Shown here one piece after another: positions 25,306 through 35,068 of a DNA stretch of 64,000 nucleotides. The stretch is from Rheinheimera sp. EpRS3 (GTDB taxonomy: Bacteria > Pseudomonadota > Gammaproteobacteria > Enterobacterales > Alteromonadaceae), in contig NZ_LNQS01000009.1 of assembly GCF_001513785.1 (NCBI RefSeq), positions 248,001-312,000 of the forward strand, written 5' to 3'. Under the pieces are notes generated by a model that worked only from the letters and a program-made list of their open reading frames with translations, made no database searches and was not told where the DNA came from. Every line of letters begins with the position of its first letter. The stretch's first letter is position 1. Made by a program: the position numbers and the translations under genes.

Positions 25306-26250
25306 TTAAGCATCGCGCTGACGTCCGCCAAACACTGCCATCAGGCTAGCCGTGAAAGCGCCAATTAGCAGGGCGATAAACATCCAAAGCGCGGCGTAGG
25401 CCGAGGCTTTACGGGCGGTATCGGCAGCCTCACGGGTGGCCGTTTCTGCTTCTTTTAACGTTGTCTGTACTTGTGTAAAGCCCTCTGACACGCGCTGCTG
25501 AGCATCTTGTTGGCTGATACTGGTGCGCTGCGCGATAAGCTCAGCGATATAGCGCTCGTCTTGCTGCGGTAAGGTGCCGCTGCGTAGCGCCTGCATAACA
25601 ATCCGCATCACTTCGCCAGCGGGGATCTGCATTGCATCAGCAGACTGTTCGCTGCGTTGTAATGAGTTTGCATCAGCACGAAATAACGAATCGACAAAGT
25701 ACTCGATGGTATTACTGCCTTCGCCAGAGCTGGTTTCCCCTGCGGCCATTGTCGTCGCTGAAGCAGCTACCGTTGTGGCAGCAGCACCGGCAACGGCGGC
25801 ACCGGCTTTAACACCGCTGCTGACAAGAGTGCCCGCTACTGATGTCAGCACTATTACCGTTAGCAATGACGCCACTGCCCAGGTAAGAAAGCCGTGTGCT
25901 GTATCGCGAAAGTACACTTCATCAGTGTGCACAGCTGTCCATTTGGTGCGTAGCCGGCCGGCCAGATAGCCACCGATACCGGAGGCCGCCAGCTGGGTAA
26001 AGCTTAGCCAGGCAATAGCGGCAAAACCGAGAGTTGCAACGCTAAAGCCTTCCATGCGCCAGGGGGATACTGCCGAGAAGCCCAGGCCGGTGCCAAGAAT
26101 AACCAGTAACAACGACAGTGCTGCCGCGCCAACTGCCCCGGCAAAGATGGCTGCCCAGGACACAGCGCTGCCGCCACCGGGTGTGTCAACAACACCCGGT
26201 GTAATACTGCGCGCTGCCACGGTATTTGATGCTGTATTAATTTGAGACAT
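25306..26250 (-). CDS. Conserved inner-membrane protein of the stress group
   Basis: 314 residues. A hydrophobic region near 22-48 (SWAAIFAGAVGAAALSLLL), further segments near 55-85 and 115-140, an Ala/Thr-rich stretch, a helical soluble part (about 190-280) with heptad-like LKEAETATREAADTARKAS, and a last transmembrane helix (about 285-308). Similar proteins are often labelled 'PhnA-like' without functional evidence. A GTG at 26262 is in frame; ATG at 26250 with GGAGAA upstream is preferred. It lies between the ferritin-like and micropeptide genes in one probable transcript. Confidence 0.65.
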   Translation of the reverse strand: MSQINTASNTVAARSITPGVVDTPGGGSAVSWAAIFAGAVGAAALSLLLVILGTGLGFSAVSPWRMEGFSVATLGFAAIAWLSFTQLAASGIGGYLAGRLRTKWTAVHTDEVYFRDTAHGFLTWAVASLLTVIVLTSVAGTLVSSGVKAGAAVAGAAATTVAASATTMAAGETSSGEGSNTIEYFVDSLFRADANSLQRSEQSADAMQIPAGEVMRIVMQALRSGTLPQQDERYIAELIAQRTSISQQDAQQRVSEGFTQVQTTLKEAETATREAADTARKASAYAALWMFIALLIGAFTASLMAVFGGRQRDA

Positions 26251-26282
26251 AAGGTTCTCCACTTCTGTAAGGTAACGTAAGG

Positions 26283-26903
26283 TTAAGGCGCAGATTTGAG
26301 CATGTCATCGCGGGCATTTTCTGCCCGCGCAGCGCCGATGGCAGATTCAACTTTCTTTACTTCCTCAGGCGGAGGCAAAACAGCCGGTAAACCCAGCGAC
26401 TCAAGCCATAATTCGCGCAGGAAGCCCTTGGTGTGATACAGGTGATGATCTTCTTCCTGCTCTACAGCGTCGAACGCGGTTTTAAGCGCTGCGGTATCGT
26501 CGCCCTGGCCGTGCTGTGCCAGATGGCCAATCAACTCCCAGTTCAGATGATCTTTGGTTTCAGCCAGCACTACGCACTCGCCGGCTACCAGTTGTGCCGC
26601 CGCTGCATCGCCCTTCGCTTTTGCCATTTCCATTGCCGCAACCAGTGACGCGCCGATATGCGCGACGACTTCCCGCCCCGGAGTCATCGTGTCCGGCTCC
26701 AGGCTCAGCTGTTCGAACACTGTTAGCAGCTGTTGCTCGTGGCTGCGGGTTTGCTCCAGATACTCTTGCCACTCTGTTTTTAAATCTTTGTTTTGCACAC
26801 AGGACAACGCAGTTTGGTATATTTTGATACCGCCACGTTCAGTCTCCAGTGCCTGATATAGCAACTCGTGCAGTTGCTGCTTAATGTAAGGTGTCTTTTT
26901 CAT
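26283..26903 (-). CDS. Ferritin-like superfamily protein
   Basis: 206 residues, mostly helical. It contains acidic and histidine positions of a ferritin-like four-helix bundle: ETERGGIKIYQTAL, EQTRSHEQQLLTVF, LAETKDHLNWELI and AVEQEEDHHLYHTKG, giving several E-x-x-H type pairs able to bind a di-metal centre. A longer open frame to 26969 exists, but ATG at 26903 has GGAG at good spacing. It follows katE after 62 bp, so a role in handling iron or peroxide during stress fits. Metal binding is inferred. Confidence 0.7.
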   Translation of the reverse strand: MKKTPYIKQQLHELLYQALETERGGIKIYQTALSCVQNKDLKTEWQEYLEQTRSHEQQLLTVFEQLSLEPDTMTPGREVVAHIGASLVAAMEMAKAKGDAAAAQLVAGECVVLAETKDHLNWELIGHLAQHGQGDDTAALKTAFDAVEQEEDHHLYHTKGFLRELWLESLGLPAVLPPPEEVKKVESAIGAARAENARDDMLKSAP

Positions 26904-26965
26904 AAGTTGCTCCGTTATCACGTTGTTTAAACAGGGGTAGGCTGCGCATAAGCTATCGCGTTGCC

Positions 26966-29386
26966 TCATTTGCCTATTGTTTCGCTATCGCGTGCCGGAT
27001 GGCGATGCGCCGCAACGGCTTTAATAAAGTCTGCGGTTATAGCTGCGGCGTCGGCACTTTCTGACAGCAAGACACCGGTGTTCTGGTCCGTTAAAAGTTC
27101 TATGCCTGCCATATCCAGCAGCTCTTGCCCGGCGCCTAATGCCAACAGTGCTTTGCCGTGGCGAAATACATCTTTTACAAATGCCATGGTATCTATGTTG
27201 TCTGCCAGTGCCTGCACAGCGTCGCTACCATCGGGTAGCACCAATGCATCAAACAGTACTGAGGGCGCATTCTCCATCGACTTATTGGCGGCTATTTTTT
27301 CGCCCCCGGCGCCAGTGAAAATACCTACTCTTGGCCCAACGAAATGCACCACGGCGCCGGCATCGGTCAGCGCGGTATTAATTGCAACAAGTGAGGCATG
27401 GTGCACGCCATTTTCAACCAACACGGCTATCTGGCGGCTGCGGATGCCGCATTCGCCTGGCAGTGCCATCAGCGAGAGTGCCGGTGAAACCCTTACCTCC
27501 GGTGTTTGTGGTTCGGTAACGGTTTTAGGCATAGCTTCGGGCAGCGGCATACCTAAGCCTGCTGCAACCTTTGCCGCCAGTTCCTGCGATACGTTTACCA
27601 AAGAAGACAGCATTCGCTCACGTATAGCAGGCACCTCTACTTTGCTTAACTCAAAGCGAAAGGCGTCAGCAATATGTTGCTGCTCAACAGGCGTTTGGCT
27701 GGCGAAGAACAGCGTGGCCTGAGCATAGTGCTCGGCGAACTTTTCTGGCTTGCCGCGCACTTTGTCATCGCTAACGAGGTTTTGACTGCTGTTGCCCTCA
27801 CTAACGGCATCAGGGAAAGATACAAAACCTTTGGCGCCGGCCTGAAACGGGCAGCCACCGGCCAGGGAGTTTGGCTCATAGGCTACGCGGCCACGGTTTA
27901 TTGCCTGGCGATGCATACCGTCGCGCTGGTTGTTTTGTACCTGGGCAACCGGCGTGTTAATTGGGATTTCGTGGAAATTAGGCCCACCGAGGCGGCTAAT
28001 TTGCGTATCGACATAAGAGTGCAGCCGGCCAGCCAGCAGTGGGTCGTTGGAAAAATCAATGCCGGGGATAACATGCGCCGTACAAAATGCAACTTGCTCG
28101 GTTTCAGCAAAAAAATTGTCCGGATTACGGTTAAGTACCATGCGGCCAAATGGTATCAACGGCACCAGCTCTTCGGGTATCAGCTTGGTGGAATCCAGCA
28201 CATCAAAGCTAAAGCCTTCAGCCTGTGCTTCACTGAATATTTGTAGCCCCAGCTCCCACTGCGGAAACTCGCCGGATTCGATGGCTTCCCATAAATCACG
28301 GCGGTGAAAATCGGGATCGGCACCGGAGATCTTTACCGCTTCATCCCACACCAGAGAGTGAGTACCCTGTAGCGGCTTCCAGTGAAATTTACAAAATACT
28401 GACTGGCCCTGCTCATTAACCAGGCGGAAAGTATGCACGCCAAAGCCCTGCATCATCCGGTAACTGCGCGGAATGCCGCGGTCGGACATTACCCACATCA
28501 GCATATGCGTCGATTCCGGCATTAACGACACAAAATCCCAGAAAGTGTCATGCGCCGACGCCGCTTGAGGCATGCCGTGGTGTGGTTCGGGCTTAACGGC
28601 GTGCACCAGATCAGGAAACTTCATCGCATCCTGAATAAAAAATACCGGTATATTGTTGCCCACCAGATCCCAGTTGCCTTCGTCGGTATAAAACTTTACC
28701 GCAAAGCCGCGGGCGTCGCGTGCGGTGTCTTTTGAGCCGCGCTCACCGGCCACGGTAGAAAAGCGCACAAATACCGGCGTTATCTTGCCTTTTTCACTAA
28801 ATGGCGCGGCGCGGGTGTATTTGCTTTGGGCATCGTAGGCTTCAAAATAGCCATGTGCGGCTGAGCCACGGGCATGTACCACCCGCTCGGGGATGCGCTC
28901 GTGATCAAAATGGGTGATTTTTTCCCGCAGAATAAAATCTTCCAACAATGAGGGCCCTCGCAAACCGGCTTTCAAGCTGTTTTGGTTATCGCCAACGGCA
29001 ACACCCTGATTAGTGGTTAATGGCTGAGCACTGGCATCTACCCGCACCCGGTCAAGCGGCGCAACTGTCGGGTTAGCGCCGGGTTGCGCTGCGCTACCGG
29101 TTTTGGCGGTGGCGTTTTGCTCGGTGTGGGTGCTGGCGGTTAACTCAGGCGAAGCAGGCTCTGCCGTCACACCAGATGGCGGCGTTACGGCGTTGTCTGC
29201 TCCGTGTTCAAGCGGTTTGTTGCTGTTGTGGGGTATTGCCGCAACCAAAGCATTGCAGGCCTCAGCTTGCCGGGTAGCAACGTAGTTAGTTTTTAATACG
29301 CCATTATCGCCGGGTTTGGCCTTGGCCGATTTATCGCTTTTGCTGCTCAGTTGCGATGGTGCAGCTGGTTTGTTGTTTGTAGCCAT
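26966..29386 (-). CDS. katE: Large-subunit catalase HPII
   Basis: Haem catalase of 806 residues, longer than E. coli HPII (753). An N-terminal low-complexity extension (about 1-130, rich in Ala, Thr, Pro, Asn) precedes the core, with catalytic His171 in [14 protein letters not shown], and the haem-binding [13 protein letters not shown] region. The C-terminal flavodoxin/DJ-1-like domain (about 650-790) is the mark of large-subunit catalases. ATG at 29386 has AAGGTGATT upstream. It leads the minus-strand stress group (katE, ferritin-like, membrane protein, micropeptide). Stationary-phase control is usual for katE but no promoter was assigned. Confidence 0.95.
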   Translation of the reverse strand: MATNNKPAAPSQLSSKSDKSAKAKPGDNGVLKTNYVATRQAEACNALVAAIPHNSNKPLEHGADNAVTPPSGVTAEPASPELTASTHTEQNATAKTGSAAQPGANPTVAPLDRVRVDASAQPLTTNQGVAVGDNQNSLKAGLRGPSLLEDFILREKITHFDHERIPERVVHARGSAAHGYFEAYDAQSKYTRAAPFSEKGKITPVFVRFSTVAGERGSKDTARDARGFAVKFYTDEGNWDLVGNNIPVFFIQDAMKFPDLVHAVKPEPHHGMPQAASAHDTFWDFVSLMPESTHMLMWVMSDRGIPRSYRMMQGFGVHTFRLVNEQGQSVFCKFHWKPLQGTHSLVWDEAVKISGADPDFHRRDLWEAIESGEFPQWELGLQIFSEAQAEGFSFDVLDSTKLIPEELVPLIPFGRMVLNRNPDNFFAETEQVAFCTAHVIPGIDFSNDPLLAGRLHSYVDTQISRLGGPNFHEIPINTPVAQVQNNQRDGMHRQAINRGRVAYEPNSLAGGCPFQAGAKGFVSFPDAVSEGNSSQNLVSDDKVRGKPEKFAEHYAQATLFFASQTPVEQQHIADAFRFELSKVEVPAIRERMLSSLVNVSQELAAKVAAGLGMPLPEAMPKTVTEPQTPEVRVSPALSLMALPGECGIRSRQIAVLVENGVHHASLVAINTALTDAGAVVHFVGPRVGIFTGAGGEKIAANKSMENAPSVLFDALVLPDGSDAVQALADNIDTMAFVKDVFRHGKALLALGAGQELLDMAGIELLTDQNTGVLLSESADAAAITADFIKAVAAHRHPARDSETIGK

Positions 29387-29928
29387 TTTTAATCACCTTT
29401 TTTTGCCAACGCGTTTAATAACGAACGGCTAATGCGCTGAAATGAGGAATGTGGACAATCGGGCTGGTGCCCGAACCGCTGGCCTCTACTGATTTTGCGG
29501 GCAGTGAATAAAACTGTCTGTACGATAGCGAACGCTTGTGGCGTGTTGAACCGGATTAAAACCGCTCATTCAGTGCAGTCTTGTACTCGGTGCAACAGCG
29601 CACAGATACGCCTCAGCCATGGTATGGGTTTCAGGCAACAGAGGCTGGTTTCGTTTAATGTACAGTTGAGTAATATTTGCCTGTGCCAATAAAAAAATTA
29701 CATACATCTAACCTGTAAGCTTGATGTGAAAATACCAGTAGGTGTCTGTAAGCTGCGTGGGAGGTTACTGTTTGAGGCATGTACTAATATGGCACCAACT
29801 ATGCAAAGACTAACTATGCAAAGATTGGTCACGTGGTCAGTCGTAATGCTTAAATACGTAACCTGGCGCCAAACGCCGGGTTATTTTCTGATGTTTATAA
29901 ATGGTTAACTATCCTGTAGCTGAAGCCT
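29387..29928. other. 542-bp divergent intergenic region, katE to mgtC-like gene
   Basis: No convincing gene. It must hold the katE promoter on the minus strand and the mgtC promoter on the plus strand. It contains a short tandem repeat (ACTATGCAAAGA-type, twice, about 29796-29825). An open 60-codon frame at 29726 has no good ribosome site and is not called. Confidence 0.5.
29860..29882 (+). terminator. Terminator-like hairpin in the mgtC leader
   Basis: AACCTGGCG-CCAAA-CGCCGGGTT is a 9-bp stem with one G-U, followed by ATTTTC, 46 bp before the start codon. It may be an attenuator or simply a terminator of upstream transcription. Confidence 0.4.
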
Positions 29929-30396
29929 ATGAATCTGATACCTGAATTTGAATGGAGTGTGGTCATTCTGCATATTCGCGACCTGGTGTTTGCGTTTGTC
30001 CTTGCGTTGCCAATTGGTTGGGATCGGGAAAAAAATGAACGTACGGCAGGGCTGCGTACCTTCCCTTTGGTAGCGGTGGCCGCGTGTGGATATATGTTGG
30101 TGGGTCTTGAAGTGTTGAGTTCAACTGATGCTGAATCTCGTGTTATGGAGGGGATTATCACCGGCATAGGATTTATTGGCGGCGGTGCTATTCTGAAAAA
30201 TGTTATCGAAGGTGAAAGCTTTGTCTCCGGTACCGCAACGGCCGCGAGTCTATGGTTAACCGGCGCCATCGGGGTGTCTGTAGCCACCGGGCGGCTGGAA
30301 ATTGCACTGATCCTGAGTGCTTTGACATTCTTTACCCTGCGGATCATGACTTCCGCTAAATTGCTGATGCGTTCCCCTGATGACAAACAGCCTTAA
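29929..30396 (+). CDS. MgtC/SapB-family membrane protein
   Basis: 155 residues with four to five transmembrane segments. Family motifs are ALPIGWDREKNERTAGLRTF (about 27-46), GIITGIGFIGGGAILK (about 73-88) and VSGTATAASLWLTGAIGV (about 96-113). It is the short MgtC form without the C-terminal ACT-like domain of Salmonella MgtC. Members affect Mg2+ adaptation or ATP synthase; no specific role can be assigned here. ATG at 29929 has only a weak ribosome site. The 5' region contains a terminator-like hairpin. Confidence 0.88.
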   Translation: MNLIPEFEWSVVILHIRDLVFAFVLALPIGWDREKNERTAGLRTFPLVAVAACGYMLVGLEVLSSTDAESRVMEGIITGIGFIGGGAILKNVIEGESFVSGTATAASLWLTGAIGVSVATGRLEIALILSALTFFTLRIMTSAKLLMRSPDDKQP

Positions 30397-30431
30397 AGTG
30401 CTTGTTTATGTCGGGCGACCCGGCCGTTTTG

Positions 30432-32087
30432 CTACAACACTTCCCGCTCTTTTGGCCTGCGTCGTGGAATAAGTTCGGGGTGCATTTCTTTTAGCTGGTT
30501 TAGGTAGCGCTTGAAGCGGATGCTCATTTCTTCGTCCAGTTCGCTTTTTGCCAGCAACTTTACGGCGGCACGGATATAACGCTGGGTTAACGGTATCAAC
30601 CTGACGCCTTTGGTCATGGTTTGCATCAGGTTTAAGGCAATGGTGGGGTTGGTTGGCATGTAATCGAAGGTTTCGGCAAAGCGCTCGAACGCCTGATCAT
30701 AATTTTCCCGCTGATAGGCCTCGGCCGCTTCGGCGTTGATAATTTTTAGCTTGGCTTTGAGTTCTTCATGCCGGGCTTGCTCCATTTCCAGCATAATGCG
30801 CTGGGTTTCTGTCAGAAAGTCGTCCCGGTCCAGAATATGCTGCAACTTGTCGATATAGCTCTGGCTGGCATAGAGATCGCCCAGCTCAAAGTAGGCTTTG
30901 GCGGCATCAAGGCAGCTGTCGATACTCATATTAGTTTTATGCGAGACTGGCACCTCAGCAATTAATTGCTTGGCATCGGCCAGTTCACCTTTGGCGGCCA
31001 GAAAACGGCAACGCAGTACGGTAATTTCAGCTTTAAGTTTGGCAATATCAAAGCGTTTTGCCAGATGATCGACTATTCTGGCGGCATTATTTACGGTTAC
31101 CGCGCGCTCCAGCACGTTGCCGCAATAAGCTGCGTCTACCAGTGCTCTGGCCTGGTTAAGGTAGTTGTCAGCAATATCGTTTACCGAGTGGCGTGCTGCT
31201 ATAACAATTTTGGCGTTAATACGCGCGGCGGCCAGTTTGTCGCCAACGATAGAAGCCAGATTAGCCAGAGTTTTTTGCCGGGTGATATTTTTCGGCGATA
31301 ACAACACGGCTTCGTATAAGGTGTTGTGGGCGATCTGAAAGCGCCGATACTTTACATACAGCCGCGACAGCCAGTCGAGCGCTTCTACTTTGGTTTCATC
31401 AAACTGGGTAAGATCGGCCAGTTGCAATTCGGTGTCATCCCAGCGCTCCTGATAAAAGCAGGCCAGCGCATAACCAAGCCTGGCCCAGGCCGCTTTTTTA
31501 TATTGCTGCATTATCTGCAGATAAAATTGCTCTGCCTGAGCAAATAGCCGCAGCTTTATCAGCAGCTCACCTTTGATCCGCATAGCCGCAATAGCAAACT
31601 CGGGCTTGCTGGTAATGGCTTTGTCGCACTCGGTAATAGCGTTTTTATAGTCATGCTCAAACAGGTGAACATAAATTTTACGCAGCGCAATACGGTTTGT
31701 GATGGCGCGAACAATCCGCTCTTCCAGTTGCTGATAAGAAAACGGCTTGAGTAAATAGTCGTCTGGCTGCAGCTCAATCATGCCGTGCACAATTTGCCGT
31801 TGATTCTCGGCACTGACCATTAAAAAGCAATTTAATGGTGCCAGTAGCTGCTGCGCTTTTAAGGTTTCAAACACCTGATAGCCGTCCTTGCCGTCTCCCA
31901 GGTTGAAATCGCACAGAATAAAATCAAACGGTAGCTCATGGCATTTGGCTATGGCTTCGTTGGCGTCACGCGCCAGATGAATAGATTCAAAGCCAATTTG
32001 CTGCGCCATCGCTTTGATGGACGCTCTGACTGGGGCGCAATCGTCAATAATTAAAATTTGTTTACAACGGAAGAAACTGGCGTCCAT
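30432..32087 (-). CDS. Response regulator with TPR output region
   Basis: 551 residues. An N-terminal receiver domain (about 8-130) has acidic pair DD15-16, phospho-acceptor Asp60 in FILCDFNLGDG and conserved Lys114 in DDYLLKPFS. The rest is helical tetratricopeptide-like repeats (about 140-520), for example AIAAMRIKGELLIKLRLFAQ and AYQRENYDQAFERFAETFDY. No DNA-binding or enzymatic domain is seen, so output is probably through protein contacts. Proteins of this build occur in Alteromonadales and Shewanella near diguanylate cyclases. No kinase gene is adjacent. Confidence 0.88.
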   Translation of the reverse strand: MDASFFRCKQILIIDDCAPVRASIKAMAQQIGFESIHLARDANEAIAKCHELPFDFILCDFNLGDGKDGYQVFETLKAQQLLAPLNCFLMVSAENQRQIVHGMIELQPDDYLLKPFSYQQLEERIVRAITNRIALRKIYVHLFEHDYKNAITECDKAITSKPEFAIAAMRIKGELLIKLRLFAQAEQFYLQIMQQYKKAAWARLGYALACFYQERWDDTELQLADLTQFDETKVEALDWLSRLYVKYRRFQIAHNTLYEAVLLSPKNITRQKTLANLASIVGDKLAAARINAKIVIAARHSVNDIADNYLNQARALVDAAYCGNVLERAVTVNNAARIVDHLAKRFDIAKLKAEITVLRCRFLAAKGELADAKQLIAEVPVSHKTNMSIDSCLDAAKAYFELGDLYASQSYIDKLQHILDRDDFLTETQRIMLEMEQARHEELKAKLKIINAEAAEAYQRENYDQAFERFAETFDYMPTNPTIALNLMQTMTKGVRLIPLTQRYIRAAVKLLAKSELDEEMSIRFKRYLNQLKEMHPELIPRRRPKEREVL

Positions 32088-32238
32088 GGTTATCGCGTAT
32101 TAAGCAGGCAGTTAACGCATACTAGAGTATGTTGTCAACCCGAGTAAAGCGTTGCCGGATAAACAGTTATGCGCTGCTACTAATCCACCGCACTGCCTGT
32201 GCCGTAGTACAAACGTCAGCATAAAACGGAGCAACATT

Positions 32239-32547
32239 ATGCCTTACCATCGAGCAGAACATTTAAACCATCAGGATGTACGGATAAACGAGCTGACTAT
32301 CCATTCTTTCGAAATGGGGGTCTACCTGGCAGAGGTAGATTACGACGGCCGTAAAGCATTTTTAGTCGATAATGAAAACAAACCGCAGCGCTTTAACAGC
32401 GTTGAGCAGGTAAAGCAGGCTTTGGATCGCTGCACTATATACCAGGCGTATTTAGTGCATCAGTCGGCCTATGATGAAATGTGTGGCGGCCCTGAAAAGG
32501 TTGATAACACCTTAAAAGTGCCGCTGTTTGTTCCGGGCGCAGTCTGA
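32239..32547 (+). CDS. Small cytoplasmic protein, DUF6482-like
   Basis: 102 residues without signal peptide or membrane segment. Conserved-looking blocks are SFEMGVYLAEVDYDGRKAFL and KPQRFNSVEQVKQALD, with YLVHQSAYDEMCG near the C-terminus. It resembles small proteobacterial proteins collected as DUF6482, from memory. Function unknown. ATG at 32239 with CGGAG upstream was chosen over an in-frame start 29 codons earlier. It converges on the polysaccharide locus with a 5-bp gap. Confidence 0.65.
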   Translation: MPYHRAEHLNHQDVRINELTIHSFEMGVYLAEVDYDGRKAFLVDNENKPQRFNSVEQVKQALDRCTIYQAYLVHQSAYDEMCGGPEKVDNTLKVPLFVPGAV

Positions 32548-32552
32548 GTTAC

Positions 32553-33713
32553 TCAGCCAATAGCATGATACAGCCGTTGCCACATAGCAGCATTTTGCTG
32601 TTTGAGCGCAGCGGCTTTTTGTTTTACCTCTGCAGCTAAAGCGGTTTTGTTGTCCAGCAGTTGCTTCAGTGCGTCCAGCAGGTTTTGTTCACTAAGCTCA
32701 GCTACGCAGTAATCGCCCATGCCAAAATCAGTCATCATGGCGTGGTATTTGTGGCTCCAGCTGGTGGCAATGCACGGTACGCCCTGGCTAAGGGCATTTA
32801 CCGCACCGTGAAAACGCGAGCTTATTGCCAGTTCAGCTTTGCCGATAAAGGCTTTTACCGCCAGCGGATCTTCAATTTGCACTATCTGACACGGTGCTTT
32901 GGCAGCTATTTCTGCGCAAAGCTCGGCATCTTCTTTACCTTCATGGTTTACCAGTACGCATTGCATACCAGCCCCGGCCAGGGTGTTGGCAGCAGCGGCA
33001 AAGGCGGTAATATAATCGTTGCGCAGTTGCTCAGCTCCGGCATGGTTAAACTTAGATACCACCTTGTTGTTGGGTATAAGCGCGGCGTAACGGCCATTAA
33101 TCACCGGGATTTCATCATTAGGCCGTGCTGTTAAACCGACAGTGAAATCCGGTGTTAATACTACGGAGTCCGGCAGGTTAGGCACGCAGCTTTGTAAATG
33201 CTGCAAGGATACCGGATCACGGACAAAAATCAGCCGGGCATGGTTAATAATATCGCGCATGGCGGCTTTGCTGTCTTCGGTTTTAAACGGGCCAAAGGCT
33301 TGCGGCATAAACACAAAGGGTTTACCGGCTTTGGCAAAACGCACAACTTCTTTGGCGGTGTTTTGTAAAAAGCGCAGTGGCCACTGATCGCCATAGGCAA
33401 AGCCGCTGGCTTCGAGCACTAAATCAATTTGTTTTTCGCTTACCATGCCATAGCGGTTAAATAGTCGCTGCACCGCGCCGGGCAATTTGCCGATCATTGG
33501 CGTTAAATCCAGGCCGCCGCGGCGGAATGACAGCTTTTGCCAGGCACCTAAACGGGCGCGCTCGGGGTAGGGCAGGTTAGGGCCGGGTGATAACACCAGC
33601 TCTACCGGCCGGGCAATGCCTTTTAAGCCTTCAAGGCTGGCCAGCAGCATTAAATAAGCGCCTTTGTTGCGAAACTGCACACCTTTAATTTCAACGAAAA
33701 GTGGTTTGCTCAT
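32553..33713 (-). CDS. Polysaccharide pyruvyl transferase family protein
   Basis: 386 residues of the PF04230 type, which add pyruvate ketals (or act as related transferases) to surface polysaccharides. Visible blocks are EIKGVQFRNKGAYLMLLASL at the start, ASGFAYGDQWP (about 107-117), FVFMPQAFGPFKTEDSKAAM, then the C-terminal donor domain with AELAISSRFHGAVNALSQGV and PCIATSWSHKYHAMM. Cytoplasmic. It follows the flippase gene by 11 bp in the minus-strand half of the locus, so a pyruvylated repeat unit is a fair inference. Confidence 0.85.
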   Translation of the reverse strand: MSKPLFVEIKGVQFRNKGAYLMLLASLEGLKGIARPVELVLSPGPNLPYPERARLGAWQKLSFRRGGLDLTPMIGKLPGAVQRLFNRYGMVSEKQIDLVLEASGFAYGDQWPLRFLQNTAKEVVRFAKAGKPFVFMPQAFGPFKTEDSKAAMRDIINHARLIFVRDPVSLQHLQSCVPNLPDSVVLTPDFTVGLTARPNDEIPVINGRYAALIPNNKVVSKFNHAGAEQLRNDYITAFAAAANTLAGAGMQCVLVNHEGKEDAELCAEIAAKAPCQIVQIEDPLAVKAFIGKAELAISSRFHGAVNALSQGVPCIATSWSHKYHAMMTDFGMGDYCVAELSEQNLLDALKQLLDNKTALAAEVKQKAAALKQQNAAMWQRLYHAIG

Positions 33714-33724
33714 AGAAAAACCTT

Positions 33725-35044
33725 TTAATTAATGTCAGCGCGACGTGTGGTAACTAATTGCCACAGTTGCTTACGGGTGCTGGAAGATAAAAACAGGAAA
33801 AAGAACGATGCATAGGCGTAAGAAATCAGTGTCGCCCAGGCGGCGCCGACTATACCCATTTTAGGAATTAACCATAAATTCAGGCCAACATTCAGCACAG
33901 CGCCAATACCGTGACTTAACAGCGATAGTGGCTCTTGCTCGGTAATAACCAGATGCTGGCTGATAAGATAACGGACAAAAATAAAACAGCCTGCCCAGAT
34001 ATGAATACGCAGCACTTCTACTGCCGCAGAGAAGTTTTCACCAAATAACAGGCTGATAATCCACGGCGCAGATAGCGACATAATTACCGCTATGTTAAAG
34101 GCCGCGGCAAAAAACATGATGGCAAAACGGCGCAGTTTAAGAAAATAATGTGGCCAGCCCTGCTGGTGGGCCTTTAGCATGTCGGGGTAATACCGGGCTG
34201 CCAGCGTAGCAGGAAACACATACCACAGCTCAGACAAACGGCTGGCGGCGGCGTAAATGCCGGCCTGCTCGGTACCCGCCATTGAACCTATCATGACGAT
34301 ATCAATTTTCAGATAAATCACCGACACAATGCCTGACAACCACAACCAGGACGAGCGCTTTAGCAGCTGTTTTGCCTGCGCCAGATTAAACCAGCGCGGG
34401 TGATAGCCCGGCCAGCGTGCTTCGTTTTCTTTAAATGGCTGATGTTTACGCCGGTAAACAAGGTACTGCGCTATACCCACGACAAAAAATTCGATACCGG
34501 TCAGCAGCAGCAGGCTGGCAATACCAAAACCACCATACAGCAGCGCCAGTTTGGCGCCAAAACTAAGCAGTGAAATGGCCGATTTTATGTAGGCGACACT
34601 ACGAAAAGTACCCTGGTAATTCAGGTAAAACTCAAACAGTAAAAAGCCAAAAAATGCCTGCAGCATAAACAGGGTGGGAATGGCTATAGCGGTGTTGCCT
34701 TCAAACATGCTGGGGTATAACAGATAAAATGCCAGCAGCATCAGGCTACCGCCTAATAAACCCAGCGCTAACCGGATGCTGATAGCGCTGTATAGCATGG
34801 TCATGGCGTCGTGGCTGTTGTCGTGCTTTACCATCTGGCGCACCACTATGTTGTTCAGCCCCATGCTGGTAAGCGGCACTAAAAAAGCACTCCAGGCCAT
34901 AACAATAGAATAAACGCCAAGCTCACTGGCGCCCAGCATACGGGCGACAAACACCGTTAATATGGCGCCGGCAGCCAGTTTTACCAGTTTGTCACCCAGC
35001 ATAGCTGTGGCGCGTGCCATCAGGATTTTTTTAATTATGTTCAC
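33725..35044 (-). CDS. Oligosaccharide flippase, Wzx-like
   Basis: 439 residues with about 12-14 transmembrane helices of the MOP/polysaccharide-synthase type. The N-terminal domain starts LAAGAILTVFVARMLGASEL and GVYSIVMAWSAFLVPL; later TEQAGIYAAASRLSELWYV is characteristic. It should move the lipid-linked repeat unit across the inner membrane. The start is GTG at 35044, with AAGGACTG upstream. It sits between the initiating transferase and the pyruvyl transferase. Confidence 0.88.
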   Translation of the reverse strand: MNIIKKILMARATAMLGDKLVKLAAGAILTVFVARMLGASELGVYSIVMAWSAFLVPLTSMGLNNIVVRQMVKHDNSHDAMTMLYSAISIRLALGLLGGSLMLLAFYLLYPSMFEGNTAIAIPTLFMLQAFFGFLLFEFYLNYQGTFRSVAYIKSAISLLSFGAKLALLYGGFGIASLLLLTGIEFFVVGIAQYLVYRRKHQPFKENEARWPGYHPRWFNLAQAKQLLKRSSWLWLSGIVSVIYLKIDIVMIGSMAGTEQAGIYAAASRLSELWYVFPATLAARYYPDMLKAHQQGWPHYFLKLRRFAIMFFAAAFNIAVIMSLSAPWIISLLFGENFSAAVEVLRIHIWAGCFIFVRYLISQHLVITEQEPLSLLSHGIGAVLNVGLNLWLIPKMGIVGAAWATLISYAYASFFFLFLSSSTRKQLWQLVTTRRADIN

Positions 35045-35068
35045 TACTTGCAGTCCTTAATTACCTGG

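Noticed and set aside
29726..29908. A 60-residue gene in the mgtC leader
   Set aside because: No ribosome binding site, no recognisable features, and it contains the tandem repeat. More likely chance.
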